From contig JAWLGR010000011.1 of the NCBI GenBank assembly GCA_041684965.1, forward strand, positions 94,330 through 158,329: 64,000 nucleotides of DNA, in the 5' to 3' direction. Below are positions 8,954-17,718 of this stretch, in pieces. The notes beneath the pieces were generated by a model, which was not told the DNA's origin, made no database searches, and saw only the letters and a program-made list of their open reading frames with translations. The first letter of the stretch is position 1; each line of letters opens with the position of its first letter. The position numbers were made by a program, and so were the translations under genes. Origin of the DNA: Mariniphaga sp041684965 (GTDB lineage: Bacteria; Bacteroidota; Bacteroidia; Bacteroidales; Prolixibacteraceae).

Positions 8954-10498
8954 TTAAAACGGAGGGATTCCGTGTTTTTTATTAGGAAGAAAAACACTTT
9001 TGTTTTGCGAAACTTGCAATGCATGTAAAATGCGTCCACGGGTATCGCGGGGTTCTATTACTTCATCGATGTAACCCTGGGCAGCTGCCACATATGGATT
9101 TGCAAATTTTTCCTTGTATTCCTGAATTTTTTGCTGTCTCATCTCTTCGGGATTTTCGGCTTCCGAAATTTCTTTCCGGAATACGATGTTGGCGGCACCT
9201 TCGGGTCCCATAACAGCAATTTCGGCAGTAGGCCAGGCAAATACAAAGTCAGCACGCAGGTGGCGTGAGTTCATGGCAATGTATCCACCACCATAAGCTT
9301 TTCGAAGTATTACAGTAATTTTGGGAACGGTAGCTTCACTATAGGCATAGAGGATTTTTGCGCCGTGCCGGATAACACCTGCATGCTCCTGGTCGACACC
9401 CGGGAGGTAACCCGGCAGGTCTTCGAGTGTAACAATAGGGATATTGAATGCATCACAGTAACGGATGAACCGGGCAGCTTTATCGGAACTGTCGGTATCG
9501 AGTACTCCTGCCAGAACCATGGGCTGGTTGGCTACAAAACCAACTGTGTCACCTTCCATACGCCCAAAACCAATTATAATGTTTGGTGCAAAATATTCCA
9601 TTACCTCAAAAAATTCCGAACTGTCGGTAATAGTTTTTATTATATCACGCATTTCATAAGGAATACGTGGATCACCAGGTACAATATCTTCTATTTTTTT
9701 ACCCTTTTTGGGAGGTTTTGGTGGAAAGGGCATTGCTTTTCCTCCGTTGTTGCGGGGGATATAGCTGATTAATTTTTTAATTTGTTCAAAACATTCCAGT
9801 TCACTGGTTGCAAAAAAATGGGCATTACCTGTCAGTTCGGCATGAACACGTGCACCGCCTAGTTCTTCCATTGAGATTTCTTCACCCAAAACCGACTTAA
9901 TTACACTGGGGCCTGTTATGAACATTTTAGAAATATTTTCTACAACAAACACAAAATCGGTAAGTGCCGGTGAATAAACAGCACCGCCGGCACATGGGCC
10001 CAGTATTACAGAAATTTGGGGAATGACACCTGATGCCAGGGTATTACGGAAAAAGATTTCACCATAACCGGCAAGTGAATTAACGCCTTCCTGAATACGT
10101 GCACCTCCTGAATCGTTAATCCCTATCAGCGGGACTCTCATCTTAAGGGCATGATCCATTATTTTTGTAATTTTTCGTGCATGCATCAGGCCCAGTGAGC
10201 CGCCCGCCACTGTGAAATCCTGTGCAAATATACATACGGGTTTACTATAGATAGTTCCGGTACCGATAATTACTCCATCGCCATGCAGTACCTTTGAATC
10301 CATCCCAAAATCTTTGGCGCTGTGTTCAACAAACAAATCGTATTCATGAAAGGAATTTTTATCAAGAAGGGCAAGGATGCGTTCACGGGCGGTAAGTTTG
10401 CCCATCTTTGCCTGTTTCTCTATGGCCTTGTCTCCACCCCCTTTTTGTACTTCCCTTTTCCTTTTCCGAAGGTCAAGAACATTACTTCTTAATGACAT
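8954..10498 (-). CDS. Acyl-CoA carboxyltransferase subunit (propionyl-CoA carboxylase beta / methylmalonyl-CoA decarboxylase alpha)
   Basis: A 514-residue crotonase-fold carboxyltransferase. It contains INDSGGARIQEGVNSLAGYGEIF, the acyl-CoA oxyanion region GPCAGGAVYSPALTDF and the second-half signature RKAYGGGYIAMNSRHL. These are features of PccB/MmdA, which move CO2 between biotin and propionyl/methylmalonyl-CoA. Only a biotin carrier follows; neither a biotin carboxylase nor a membrane decarboxylase subunit is adjacent, so carboxylase and sodium-pump decarboxylase roles cannot be separated here. MeaB at 43449-44561 points to methylmalonyl-CoA mutase chemistry in this organism. Confidence 0.9.
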   Translation of the reverse strand: MSLRSNVLDLRKRKREVQKGGGDKAIEKQAKMGKLTARERILALLDKNSFHEYDLFVEHSAKDFGMDSKVLHGDGVIIGTGTIYSKPVCIFAQDFTVAGGSLGLMHARKITKIMDHALKMRVPLIGINDSGGARIQEGVNSLAGYGEIFFRNTLASGVIPQISVILGPCAGGAVYSPALTDFVFVVENISKMFITGPSVIKSVLGEEISMEELGGARVHAELTGNAHFFATSELECFEQIKKLISYIPRNNGGKAMPFPPKPPKKGKKIEDIVPGDPRIPYEMRDIIKTITDSSEFFEVMEYFAPNIIIGFGRMEGDTVGFVANQPMVLAGVLDTDSSDKAARFIRYCDAFNIPIVTLEDLPGYLPGVDQEHAGVIRHGAKILYAYSEATVPKITVILRKAYGGGYIAMNSRHLRADFVFAWPTAEIAVMGPEGAANIVFRKEISEAENPEEMRQQKIQEYKEKFANPYVAAAQGYIDEVIEPRDTRGRILHALQVSQNKSVFLPNKKHGIPPF

Positions 10499-10701
10499 AA
10501 AGCTTTATTTAAGTTATAAATACCCTCCTTAGAAGAGGTTTTTCTTTTTATTAAAACCGGGTCAAAATTATAAATTTTTTCATCGGGCCCGTCTTATTCT
10601 TATGCGTTGAAACATATTTCACTCATAATTGACACTCGTTGTTCGAATTCTAACATTATTTGTTTGAATGATGGAAGAGAAATATTTATAGTATTACCAT
10701 T

Positions 10702-11787
10702 TTATTTTGCTGCCCATTTGAATACAAAAAAGGCAATTACGCTGTAACCAATGTTAGGAATCCAGACGGCTATAAATGGAGCCATGTTTCCACTGATAGC
10801 AAAAACTGTAGAAATTTGCTGGAAAAGGATGTATGAAAAGCTTAATAAAAGTCCCAGTCCCAGGTGCAAACCAAGTCCGCCTTTTATTTTTCTTGATGCA
10901 AGTCCTGCCCCTATGATTGTTAAAATGAAAGCCGAAAAAGGACCGGCAAATCGCTTATGTCTTTCGATTTCCCATTCTACCGTATTTACTCCCCTCATCT
11001 TTAGCTGGTTAATCTCCTTTACCAGTTCAGGAGTGGTGAAACTTTCCATTTGGTTTTTTACCCGTTTGAATTCTCCCGGAGTCATATTTATGGTAGTATC
11101 CATTCTGTATCCTTTTTCAATTTCTTCATGGGTGTTATATATTTTCCGCTTCCACCAGTTGTTTAAAATCCATTTTTCATTTTCTTCATCCCACCTGATG
11201 TTTTCTGCTGTTAACTTTTCTTTTAAATCATGACCTTCAAATTTCTCAAGAGTGAAACGTTGACCCACGTTTGCCGAACTGAACTGCTTCAGGTAAATAA
11301 ATACACCCGGTTCAATTTGCCTGTGAATATTGTATTCGCTTGAAAATGTTTGTCTTACATTTTCAATGTAAACCATCCTGAAATGGTTCATAGTTTCATT
11401 TGCCGGAGGAATGATATAATTTCCCAGGACAAATGAAAATACGGCAATTATAAATGCAGAAACAAGGTAAGGCCGCATGAGTCGTGTATAGGAAACCCCG
11501 CTGCTTAAAATGGCAATGATTTCAGTATTGTAGGCCATTTTGGAGGTAAAATAAATAACGGCTATAAAGGTGAAAAGCGGACTAAATAAATTAGCAAAAT
11601 AGGGGATGAAATTCAGGTAATATTCTGAGATTATTTTTCCCCAGGAAATATCTTTCGATAAAAACTCATCGAGGTTTTCCGACATATCAAAAACGATAGC
11701 AATACTAAGAATCAGGGCAATGGCATAAAAAAAAGTCCCCAGAAACTTTTTTGTAATGTATATGTCTATGGTTTTGTAAAACTTCAT
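10702..11787 (-). CDS. LptF/LptG family permease of the lipopolysaccharide export ABC transporter
   Basis: A 361-residue inner-membrane protein of the YjgP/YjgQ family. It has two N-terminal hydrophobic segments (about 15-35 and 53-75), one near 100-125, a periplasmic beta-jellyroll-like middle (about 135-270) and three C-terminal segments. With LptB and a partner it extracts LPS from the inner membrane. It starts one base after the tgt stop, so the two genes form an operon, an arrangement common in Bacteroidota. Whether it is the F or the G subunit cannot be decided. Confidence 0.9.
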   Translation of the reverse strand: MKFYKTIDIYITKKFLGTFFYAIALILSIAIVFDMSENLDEFLSKDISWGKIISEYYLNFIPYFANLFSPLFTFIAVIYFTSKMAYNTEIIAILSSGVSYTRLMRPYLVSAFIIAVFSFVLGNYIIPPANETMNHFRMVYIENVRQTFSSEYNIHRQIEPGVFIYLKQFSSANVGQRFTLEKFEGHDLKEKLTAENIRWDEENEKWILNNWWKRKIYNTHEEIEKGYRMDTTINMTPGEFKRVKNQMESFTTPELVKEINQLKMRGVNTVEWEIERHKRFAGPFSAFILTIIGAGLASRKIKGGLGLHLGLGLLLSFSYILFQQISTVFAISGNMAPFIAVWIPNIGYSVIAFFVFKWAAK

Positions 11788-11788
11788 G

Positions 11789-12916
11789 CTACAGCCTGAT
11801 TTTTAATTTCTTAACCATGTCTTCCTTCCAGCTTTTAAAACATCCTTCGATTATTTTTTCGCGTGCAGTGTTAACAAGCCACAGGTAAAAGGCCAGATTG
11901 TGCTGGCTGGCAATCTGGGCGCCCAGCATTTCATTTGAAATTACCAGATGTCTGAGGTAAGCAAGGGAATACTGATCGACAAAGGAAGTGCCGTTTTTAT
12001 CGATAGGGTCATGGTTGTTATCCCATTTTTTATTGCGGATGTTTATAATTCCCTCCGAAGTAAACAACATACCGTTGCGGCCGTTGCGTGTGGGAAGCAC
12101 GCAATCGAACATATCAATTCCCCTGTCAATTGACTCCAGGATATTAACCGGTGTTCCGACACCCATTAAATACCGGGGTTTGTTTTCAGGAAGTTCGGCT
12201 GTTACCACTTCAGTCATTTCGTACATCACCGTCTCGGGTTCACCAACAGACAGGCCTCCAATTGCATATCCATCCGCATCAAACTGTTTTACATGTTCTG
12301 TGGCCAATTTTCTGAGATTTGCATAAGCACTACCCTGAATGATGGGGAACAATGACTGTTTATATCCATACTTTGGATTGGTTTCGTTAAAGCGTTCAAA
12401 GCAGCGGTGCAGCCATCGCTGGGTAAGTTCAAGTGATTTTTTCGCATATTCAGGTTCGGCATTACCAGGTGTACATTCATCAAATGCCATAATGATATCG
12501 GCACCAATCGATCGTTGAATATCAATAACTTTTTCAGGAGTAAACAGATGGTATGACCCATTTATATGTGACTGAAATTTTACTCCCTCCTCACTCAACT
12601 TCCGTATATCACCCAGAGAAAAAACCTGGAATCCGCCACTGTCGGTAAGTATTGGTCCATCCCAGCGATTGAATTTGTGCAATCCACCGGCTGATTCCAA
12701 AACTTCCAATCCGGGACGAAGATACAGGTGATAAGTATTTCCCAGAATAATACGGGCACCAACATCTTCTTTTAAATCGCGGGTATGAATACCTTTCACA
12801 GTACCGGCTGTACCAACCGGCATAAATACAGGGGTTTCAATATTGCCATGGCTTGTGTGCAGAACACCAGCCCGGGCTCGTGTACCTTTCTCTGTTGCTG
12901 CCAAATTAAATTCCAT
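11789..12916 (-). CDS. tgt: tRNA-guanine transglycosylase (queuosine pathway)
   Basis: This 375-residue enzyme exchanges guanine 34 of tRNAs with GUN anticodons for the queuosine precursor. The catalytic aspartates are D92 in LTDSGGFQVFSL and D271 in MFDCVLPTRNGRNG; DECTPGNAEP is also typical. Unusually, the C-terminal CxCxxC zinc ligands of the family are absent: the matching stretch near residues 308-313 reads NGTSFV, while the histidine (H339, ASQHN) remains. A TTG four codons earlier is possible, but the ATG at 12916 fits the family and lies nine bases after a -7 box. Confidence 0.94.
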   Translation of the reverse strand: MEFNLAATEKGTRARAGVLHTSHGNIETPVFMPVGTAGTVKGIHTRDLKEDVGARIILGNTYHLYLRPGLEVLESAGGLHKFNRWDGPILTDSGGFQVFSLGDIRKLSEEGVKFQSHINGSYHLFTPEKVIDIQRSIGADIIMAFDECTPGNAEPEYAKKSLELTQRWLHRCFERFNETNPKYGYKQSLFPIIQGSAYANLRKLATEHVKQFDADGYAIGGLSVGEPETVMYEMTEVVTAELPENKPRYLMGVGTPVNILESIDRGIDMFDCVLPTRNGRNGMLFTSEGIINIRNKKWDNNHDPIDKNGTSFVDQYSLAYLRHLVISNEMLGAQIASQHNLAFYLWLVNTAREKIIEGCFKSWKEDMVKKLKIRL

Positions 12917-12925
12917 ATGCGGGCG

Positions 12926-12933
12926 CAAATATA
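12926..12933 (-). promoter_or_regulatory. Promoter -7 box of the tgt-lptF operon, very short leader
   Basis: Minus-strand TATATTTG, exact consensus, nine bases before the ATG of tgt. Transcription would start only a few bases before the start codon. The following bases CGCC are the same as in the near-leaderless gene at 2683. Confidence 0.5.
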
Positions 12934-13038
12934 GCTATTTAACTCGAATTCAGCGGGGAATCAGCTGTTTCCTACCTGTTAATAAATTCTAATTTTCCGG
13001 CCTCTTTTTTGCCGTTTAAAATTTTGTTTTTGACCCGA

Positions 13039-14229
13039 ATGTTTCCAATTTTGACGGATTATATTTTAACCAACTGTATCGTGGAATCAATTAAAAATGC
13101 TCTCCTGCAAGGCCAAACAATCGACTGGTTTCTATTGCTTTTATTCCTTCTTCTTTTCCTGGTTCATTTAGTGAATGTATTTTTATTTTCTTTGCGAGTA
13201 GCTCTTCATAAAAATCCTCCGGCCGGAAAACAATTCCCCCTTTCTGTTTTATTTACCTTCCGAAATGAAGAAAAACAGCTGGCAGATAACCTGCCATCGT
13301 TGTTAAAAAATGGACATTCTGAATTTGAAGTTGTTGCAGTTGATAATTGTTCGCTGGATGAATCGCTTACAGTATTGAATTCATTAAAGAGCGAACACAA
13401 TCAACTTCGGATATCTTCACTCAGGCAGCACACGCTGTATTCCGGAAAAATGGCTCAAAATATTGCCCTGAAAGCAGCAAGCTATGATTGGGTTACATTT
13501 ATACCCATTTCGGTAAATCTGGCAGATTCAGACTGGCTTAAGGAAGTATCTTCCCGGATTAACGGAAAAAATCAAGTTGTGGTAAATTATTCAAATATCC
13601 AGCCTGGACGGTCTTTTTTTAATTTGTTGTACAGGGTTGAATACTTCTTTCAGCAGTTGAAAAGTTTCGGGTTTATATTAAATGGGTCTTCATTTGTGTT
13701 GACACAGGAAAATGTTACCTTCAAAAAGCAGCAGTATTTTGATGAAGGGGGATATCGGGGAAAAGTTACAGAACCTTTTGCCAACCTTGAGCTTGTTATT
13801 AATTCTTTTATTCGAAAAGTACCTGTTTCTATCGTTATAAGTGCTGAAACAGCTTTACATCGTAAGGAAAATGTGAATTATAAAGATTACCTGGAGCTGG
13901 TTAAAAAAGAAGCGGTATTGCGGAAGCATCTGCCACCCGGACAGCGAATTCTTTTGGTGCTTCTGGAATGGGCATTTTTACTGTTTGCACCTGTGGGCAT
14001 ATTTGTTGTTTTTCGAATGCCACCATTGTGGCCCGTTGTTATTGGATTGTTCATATGTTTGATATCCTGTCATTTGCTTATCATAAAAAGGCTGCTTATA
14101 CGGCTGAAGGAATTTAAATTATTCTTACCTTCGTTGTTAACAGCATTAATATTGCCTTTTTTAAAAATAATTTTTCGTATTTGGTACTTCAGATACGGAC
14201 TAAAAAGAGAATGGAGGATAGGAAATTAA
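13039..14229 (+). CDS. Family 2 glycosyltransferase with C-terminal membrane segments
   Basis: A 396-residue membrane glycosyltransferase. After an N-terminal hydrophobic anchor there is a GT-A domain with FTFRNEEKQLADNLPSLL and a DNCSLDES nucleotide-binding-like segment. Two to three hydrophobic segments follow near the C-terminus. The usual DxD is replaced by a less clear SVNLADSDW stretch, so catalytic activity is likely but not certain. The open frame extends to a TTG at 13009; ATG at 13039 is preferred but not secure. Its end overlaps the sigma factor gene by 19 bases. Confidence 0.75.
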   Translation: MFPILTDYILTNCIVESIKNALLQGQTIDWFLLLLFLLLFLVHLVNVFLFSLRVALHKNPPAGKQFPLSVLFTFRNEEKQLADNLPSLLKNGHSEFEVVAVDNCSLDESLTVLNSLKSEHNQLRISSLRQHTLYSGKMAQNIALKAASYDWVTFIPISVNLADSDWLKEVSSRINGKNQVVVNYSNIQPGRSFFNLLYRVEYFFQQLKSFGFILNGSSFVLTQENVTFKKQQYFDEGGYRGKVTEPFANLELVINSFIRKVPVSIVISAETALHRKENVNYKDYLELVKKEAVLRKHLPPGQRILLVLLEWAFLLFAPVGIFVVFRMPPLWPVVIGLFICLISCHLLIIKRLLIRLKEFKLFLPSLLTALILPFLKIIFRIWYFRYGLKREWRIGN

Positions 14230-14837
14230 ATCTGTCAGATAAAGCTCTCCTGGATTTCGAACTGGTGCAGAATGCACTTGAAGGAGATGAAAAGGCTTTT
14301 ACCAGGCTTCTGTCGCGGTATCGTGATGCCATCTATTTCATGTTGCTTAAGATGGTAAATAACCGGAACGATGCAGAAGATTTAACTCTGGAGGCTTTTG
14401 GTAAGGCCTTTAAAAATTTGCATCAATATTCACCTACCTATGCTTTTAGTACCTGGCTGTTTAAAATTGCATCAAATAACTGCATTGATTTTTTAAGAAA
14501 AAGAAAAGGCTCTTATGTACTTATTGAAAGTGAAGATAATGGCGAAAACAATGAAGCAGTTAAGTTAAAATCAAAAGATCCTAATCCGGAAGAAAAACTT
14601 ATCAGACAGCAAAAAGCAATATTGTTGCATCATATTGTAAGAAAACTTAAACCTCGTTACCGTACCCTTGTGGAGCTAAGATATTTCAGGGAATACTCTT
14701 ATGAAGAAATTGCAAAAGAACTTGATTTACCCATAGGTACAGTAAAAGCTCAGCTTTTCAGGGCTCGGGAAATGTTATTTAAGCTGATTGAAAATACAGA
14801 AATGGGCAGGGAAGACATACCTTCAGAATGGAAATAA
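14211..14837 (+). CDS. ECF-type RNA polymerase sigma-70 family factor
   Basis: A 208-residue sigma factor with region 2 (DEKAFTRLLSRYRDAIYFMLLKM, and the core-binding AEDLTLEAFGKAFKNLHQY) and region 4 (LVELRYFREYSYEEIAKELDLPIGTVKAQLFRAREML). The linker is charged. No anti-sigma factor gene is adjacent: it lies between a glycosyltransferase and rsmG and overlaps both (19 and 10 bases), so it is translated as part of that transcript. ATG at 14211 is chosen because the earlier TTG at 14181 lies deep in the preceding gene. Confidence 0.9.
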   Translation: MEDRKLNLSDKALLDFELVQNALEGDEKAFTRLLSRYRDAIYFMLLKMVNNRNDAEDLTLEAFGKAFKNLHQYSPTYAFSTWLFKIASNNCIDFLRKRKGSYVLIESEDNGENNEAVKLKSKDPNPEEKLIRQQKAILLHHIVRKLKPRYRTLVELRYFREYSYEEIAKELDLPIGTVKAQLFRAREMLFKLIENTEMGREDIPSEWK

Positions 14838-15451
14838 TATTAAAATATTTTCCCGGGTTAACAGAAACGCAAATAGAATATTTTAGGCAATTAAAGCCTT
14901 TATATTCAGACTGGAATTCAAAAATCAATGTGATTTCCAGGAAAGATATTGATGAATTATACGAACGTCATGTTTTGCATTCATTGGCCATTGCCAGGTT
15001 TATCCGGTTTGTTCCGGGTTCGAAGGTTCTGGATGTGGGAACAGGAGGAGGTTTTCCAGGAATTCCTCTGGCTATTTTATTTCCCGAGGTACGGTTTCAT
15101 CTGATTGATTCCATTGGTAAAAAAATTAAAGTTGTAAACACGATTGCCGGCAGTCTGGGTTTAAAAAATATTATCGCCGAGCAAATAAGAGCTGAACAGC
15201 TTAAAGAAAAATACGATTTTATTGTAAGTCGTGCTGTTACCCGTTTGCCTGAGTTTGTAAGCTGGATACAAAAAAATATTTCATCAAAACAAAAAAATGC
15301 CATTCCGAATGGAATCCTTTACCTTAAAGGAGGCAATCTTGATTCGGAAGTGCGAATCTATCGGAACAGGGTTTTCATTCAGGAACTTACAGAGTTGTTT
15401 GATGAAGAATTTTTTGAAACTAAAAAGCTGGTTTACCTGCCCTTGACTTAA
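14828..15451 (+). CDS. rsmG: 16S rRNA (guanine527-N7)-methyltransferase
   Basis: A 207-residue SAM-dependent methyltransferase of 16S rRNA G527. The early INVISRKD segment is diagnostic, followed by the SAM motif LDVGTGGGFPGIPLAI and the VSRAV motif. Length is normal. It overlaps the sigma factor gene by 10 bases and its last four bases overlap the end of the convergent pfkA gene. Confidence 0.94.
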   Translation: MEIILKYFPGLTETQIEYFRQLKPLYSDWNSKINVISRKDIDELYERHVLHSLAIARFIRFVPGSKVLDVGTGGGFPGIPLAILFPEVRFHLIDSIGKKIKVVNTIAGSLGLKNIIAEQIRAEQLKEKYDFIVSRAVTRLPEFVSWIQKNISSKQKNAIPNGILYLKGGNLDSEVRIYRNRVFIQELTELFDEEFFETKKLVYLPLT

Positions 15452-16497
15452 TTAAGGTACTCATCGCCAAACGAGACGCCCATTTTTCTTGCTTTCAGAA
15501 TTAGTGAATGATTGGGCTCTACAAGCCGCAGCCTGCCCCCCACTTCTTCCAGGGGAACAGCGGTGAGTTCTCCTTTACGTATGGCAACCATTGTTCCGAA
15601 ATTCCCGTCTGCTATGCATTGTGTTGCATAAGCACCATATTGGGTAGCCAAAATACGGTCCATTGGTGTCGGGCTCCCGCCACGCTGAATATAACCAAGA
15701 ACTGTTTTTCGTGTTTCAATTTCGGTATAGGTTTCAATAGCTTCTGCAATATGTGAAGCTGCAGTATGATTTTTGGGATATTCAATACCTTCAGCTACAA
15801 CTACGATGGAATAGGGTTTATTGTCCTCATAACGTTTCTCTATTTTTTTACAAACTGAACGTATGTTATAAGGTACTTCAGGGATTAAAATAATGTCACC
15901 CCCACCTGCCACTCCTGAATAAAGTGCAAGCCAGCCGGCATGGTGTCCCATTACTTCTATAATCATTACCCGCTGGTGCGAATTGGCAGTGGTATGTAAC
16001 CTGTCGATTGCTTCAGTGGCAATTTGTACTGCTGAATCAAAACCAAAGGTAATATCGGTTCCCCAAACATCATTATCAATTGTTTTAGGAATCCCGATAA
16101 CATTTAACCCTTCCTTCGACAACATACTTGCAGTTTTCATGGTTCCGTTGCCTCCAATGCAAACTATACAATCGAGGCCCAGATTATTGTAGTTTTGCTT
16201 TATCATTTCAGGCTTATCTGAATCGTTGGTGCCATTTTTGACAAGCTTATAGGGTTTCTCACGAGAAGTACCCAGGATAGTGCCACCAACAGTCAGGATA
16301 CCTGATAGCTGTGATTCCTTTAATGCTGTATAATCGTTGTTTATTAAACCTGAAAATCCGGCATTAAAACCGATGACCTCCATATTGTATTCAACAATTG
16401 CAGTTTTACCTACTCCCCGAATCGCAGCATTTAAGCCAGGGCAATCACCTCCTGCAGTGAGAATCCCAATTTTTTTTGATTTTCCGGATTTGCTCAT
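15448..16497 (-). CDS. pfkA: 6-phosphofructokinase, phosphoryl donor uncertain
   Basis: A 349-residue phosphofructokinase that makes fructose 1,6-bisphosphate. It has the nucleotide loop TAGGDCPGLNA (residues 14-24), the catalytic PKTIDND (137-143) and MGHHAGWLAL. Two diagnostic positions are notable: the donor-site motif is GGNG (115-118), with N117 where E. coli PfkA has the Asp of GGDG, and K138 replaces the glycine found in classical ATP enzymes. Lysine here is seen in PPi-dependent and some ATP-dependent group III enzymes, so ATP versus pyrophosphate use cannot be assigned. It ends convergently with rsmG, overlapping by four bases. Confidence 0.92.
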   Translation of the reverse strand: MSKSGKSKKIGILTAGGDCPGLNAAIRGVGKTAIVEYNMEVIGFNAGFSGLINNDYTALKESQLSGILTVGGTILGTSREKPYKLVKNGTNDSDKPEMIKQNYNNLGLDCIVCIGGNGTMKTASMLSKEGLNVIGIPKTIDNDVWGTDITFGFDSAVQIATEAIDRLHTTANSHQRVMIIEVMGHHAGWLALYSGVAGGGDIILIPEVPYNIRSVCKKIEKRYEDNKPYSIVVVAEGIEYPKNHTAASHIAEAIETYTEIETRKTVLGYIQRGGSPTPMDRILATQYGAYATQCIADGNFGTMVAIRKGELTAVPLEEVGGRLRLVEPNHSLILKARKMGVSFGDEYLN

Positions 16498-16634
16498 ATT
16501 ATTTGGATATTATTATTATTCAGTTGCTTAAAAAGATTTTGCAATAATAAATTTACAAAACAATATCTGAAAAACTAACATTCCAGTATACAAAATAATA
16601 AAGTTGTTAATAAATTAAGGTCCAATTTAATAAG

Positions 16635-16665
16635 TTTGAAATTTACTTTTTTTCAATTATTTTTG
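16635..16665 (+). promoter_or_regulatory. Bacteroidota consensus promoter of the DUF1080 lipoprotein gene
   Basis: TTTG at 16635-16638 and TATTTTTG at 16658-16665, with exactly 19 bases between the TTG and the TA. This matches the -33/-7 consensus in full and leaves a leader of about 45 bases before the ATG at 16714. Confidence 0.7.
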
Positions 16666-16713
16666 TTTGCTTGAAGCTTTTTATAAAAAACAATAACCAA
16701 TTAAATAAATAAG

Positions 16714-17502
16714 ATGAAAAGAATATTTTATTTCCTTTTTGCAGGTGCTTTAATTTTCACATTTGCTTGCACCGGGGGACAAAGGCAAACAGAAGAAGAA
16801 GGAGGAGAGGAAAAATCTGCTGAACTGGTCGGTGATAATAAACTAACAGAACAGGAGAAGGACCAGGGCTGGGCACTTCTTTTTGATGGAGAAACAACCG
16901 AAGGTTGGAGGGGGGTAAACAAAGGGCATTTTCCCGCAGGTTGGGAGATTGTTGACGGGACCTTGCATTGCAAAGGATCGGGTTTGGGAGAAGCAGGTTC
17001 TGAAGATGGTGGTGATATTCTATACGATGAAAAATTTTCTAATTTTCATTTAAAACTGGAATGGAAAATTAGTGAAGGTGGAAATTCGGGAATTTTCTAT
17101 TTAGGTGAGGAGCGGGAGGATTGGCCTATATGGAGAACTGCACCTGAAATGCAGGTTCTGGATAATGAAAGACACATTGATGCCAATCTTGGTAAAGACG
17201 GCAACCGTCAGGCTGGTTCATTATATGATCTTATTCCTGCCAAACCTCAAAATGCCAAACCTGCTGGTGAATGGAATTCAGCAGAAATAATTGTGTACAG
17301 AGGCACAGTTGTTCATAGACAAAATGGAGAAGTGGTTCTTGAATACCATTTATGGACTGATAAGTGGAATGAAATGGTTAAGGATTCAAAATTTCCTGAA
17401 TTAAACCCTGATTGGGCCAATGTTCCGAAAGAAGGTTATATCGCACTACAAGATCATGGCGATGACGTATGGTTCCGCAATATTAAATTAAAGGAGTTGT
17501 AG
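16714..17502 (+). CDS. DUF1080 (3-keto-disaccharide hydrolase-like) lipoprotein
   Basis: A 262-residue lipoprotein. A signal peptide ends in the lipobox FTFAC (lipid cysteine C20), followed by an acidic linker rich in Glu. The rest is one concanavalin-like DUF1080 domain: LLFDGETTEGWRG, then GDGTLHCKG-like VDGTLHCKGSG, a GNSGIFYLGE segment and YIALQDHGDDVWFRNIKL at the end. The family binds or cleaves keto-sugars or glycans; the substrate here is unknown. It stands alone, between a consensus promoter and a strong terminator. Confidence 0.85.
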   Translation: MKRIFYFLFAGALIFTFACTGGQRQTEEEGGEEKSAELVGDNKLTEQEKDQGWALLFDGETTEGWRGVNKGHFPAGWEIVDGTLHCKGSGLGEAGSEDGGDILYDEKFSNFHLKLEWKISEGGNSGIFYLGEEREDWPIWRTAPEMQVLDNERHIDANLGKDGNRQAGSLYDLIPAKPQNAKPAGEWNSAEIIVYRGTVVHRQNGEVVLEYHLWTDKWNEMVKDSKFPELNPDWANVPKEGYIALQDHGDDVWFRNIKLKEL

Positions 17503-17512
17503 CATTACAAAT

Positions 17513-17545
17513 AAAAAAGCTGTCGTTTTCCCTGACAGCTTTTTA
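17513..17545 (+). terminator. Rho-independent terminator after the DUF1080 gene
   Basis: Stem aaaaagctgtc/gacagcttttt with a nine-base loop, beginning 11 bases after the stop and followed by T-rich sequence. The A-rich and T-rich flanks could serve both strands. Confidence 0.85.
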
Positions 17546-17718
17546 TTTGCTCGAACATTTTTGGGTAGTTCACCAGCAACAAATGCAGCCTGTTGATACT
17601 CAGTTCGATAAATCTGAAACAGGTTAATTATCAGGGGAAATAGATATTTATACTGAAGACCTTTTAGTTACAATCCGGAATAAATTTAATTACTTACAAT
17701 GGAAAGGGAAGCAGATAT

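Noticed and set aside
9000..9039. Longer start for the biotin carrier gene at 9039
   Set aside because: It would overlap the 3' end of the carboxyltransferase gene by over 80 bases; the family normally starts near the ATG at 8937.
9365..9772. 135-codon antisense frame inside the carboxyltransferase gene
   Set aside because: Overlaps the strongly conserved coding sequence of the opposite strand.
10528..10536. Shine-Dalgarno AAGGAGG for the carboxyltransferase gene
   Set aside because: On the minus strand it lies nearly 30 bases before the ATG, too far to act as a ribosome-binding site.
14211..14837. Sigma factor/anti-sigma pair controlling the SusC system
   Set aside because: No anti-sigma gene is adjacent, the SusC protein lacks a signalling domain, and the genes are 13 kb apart.
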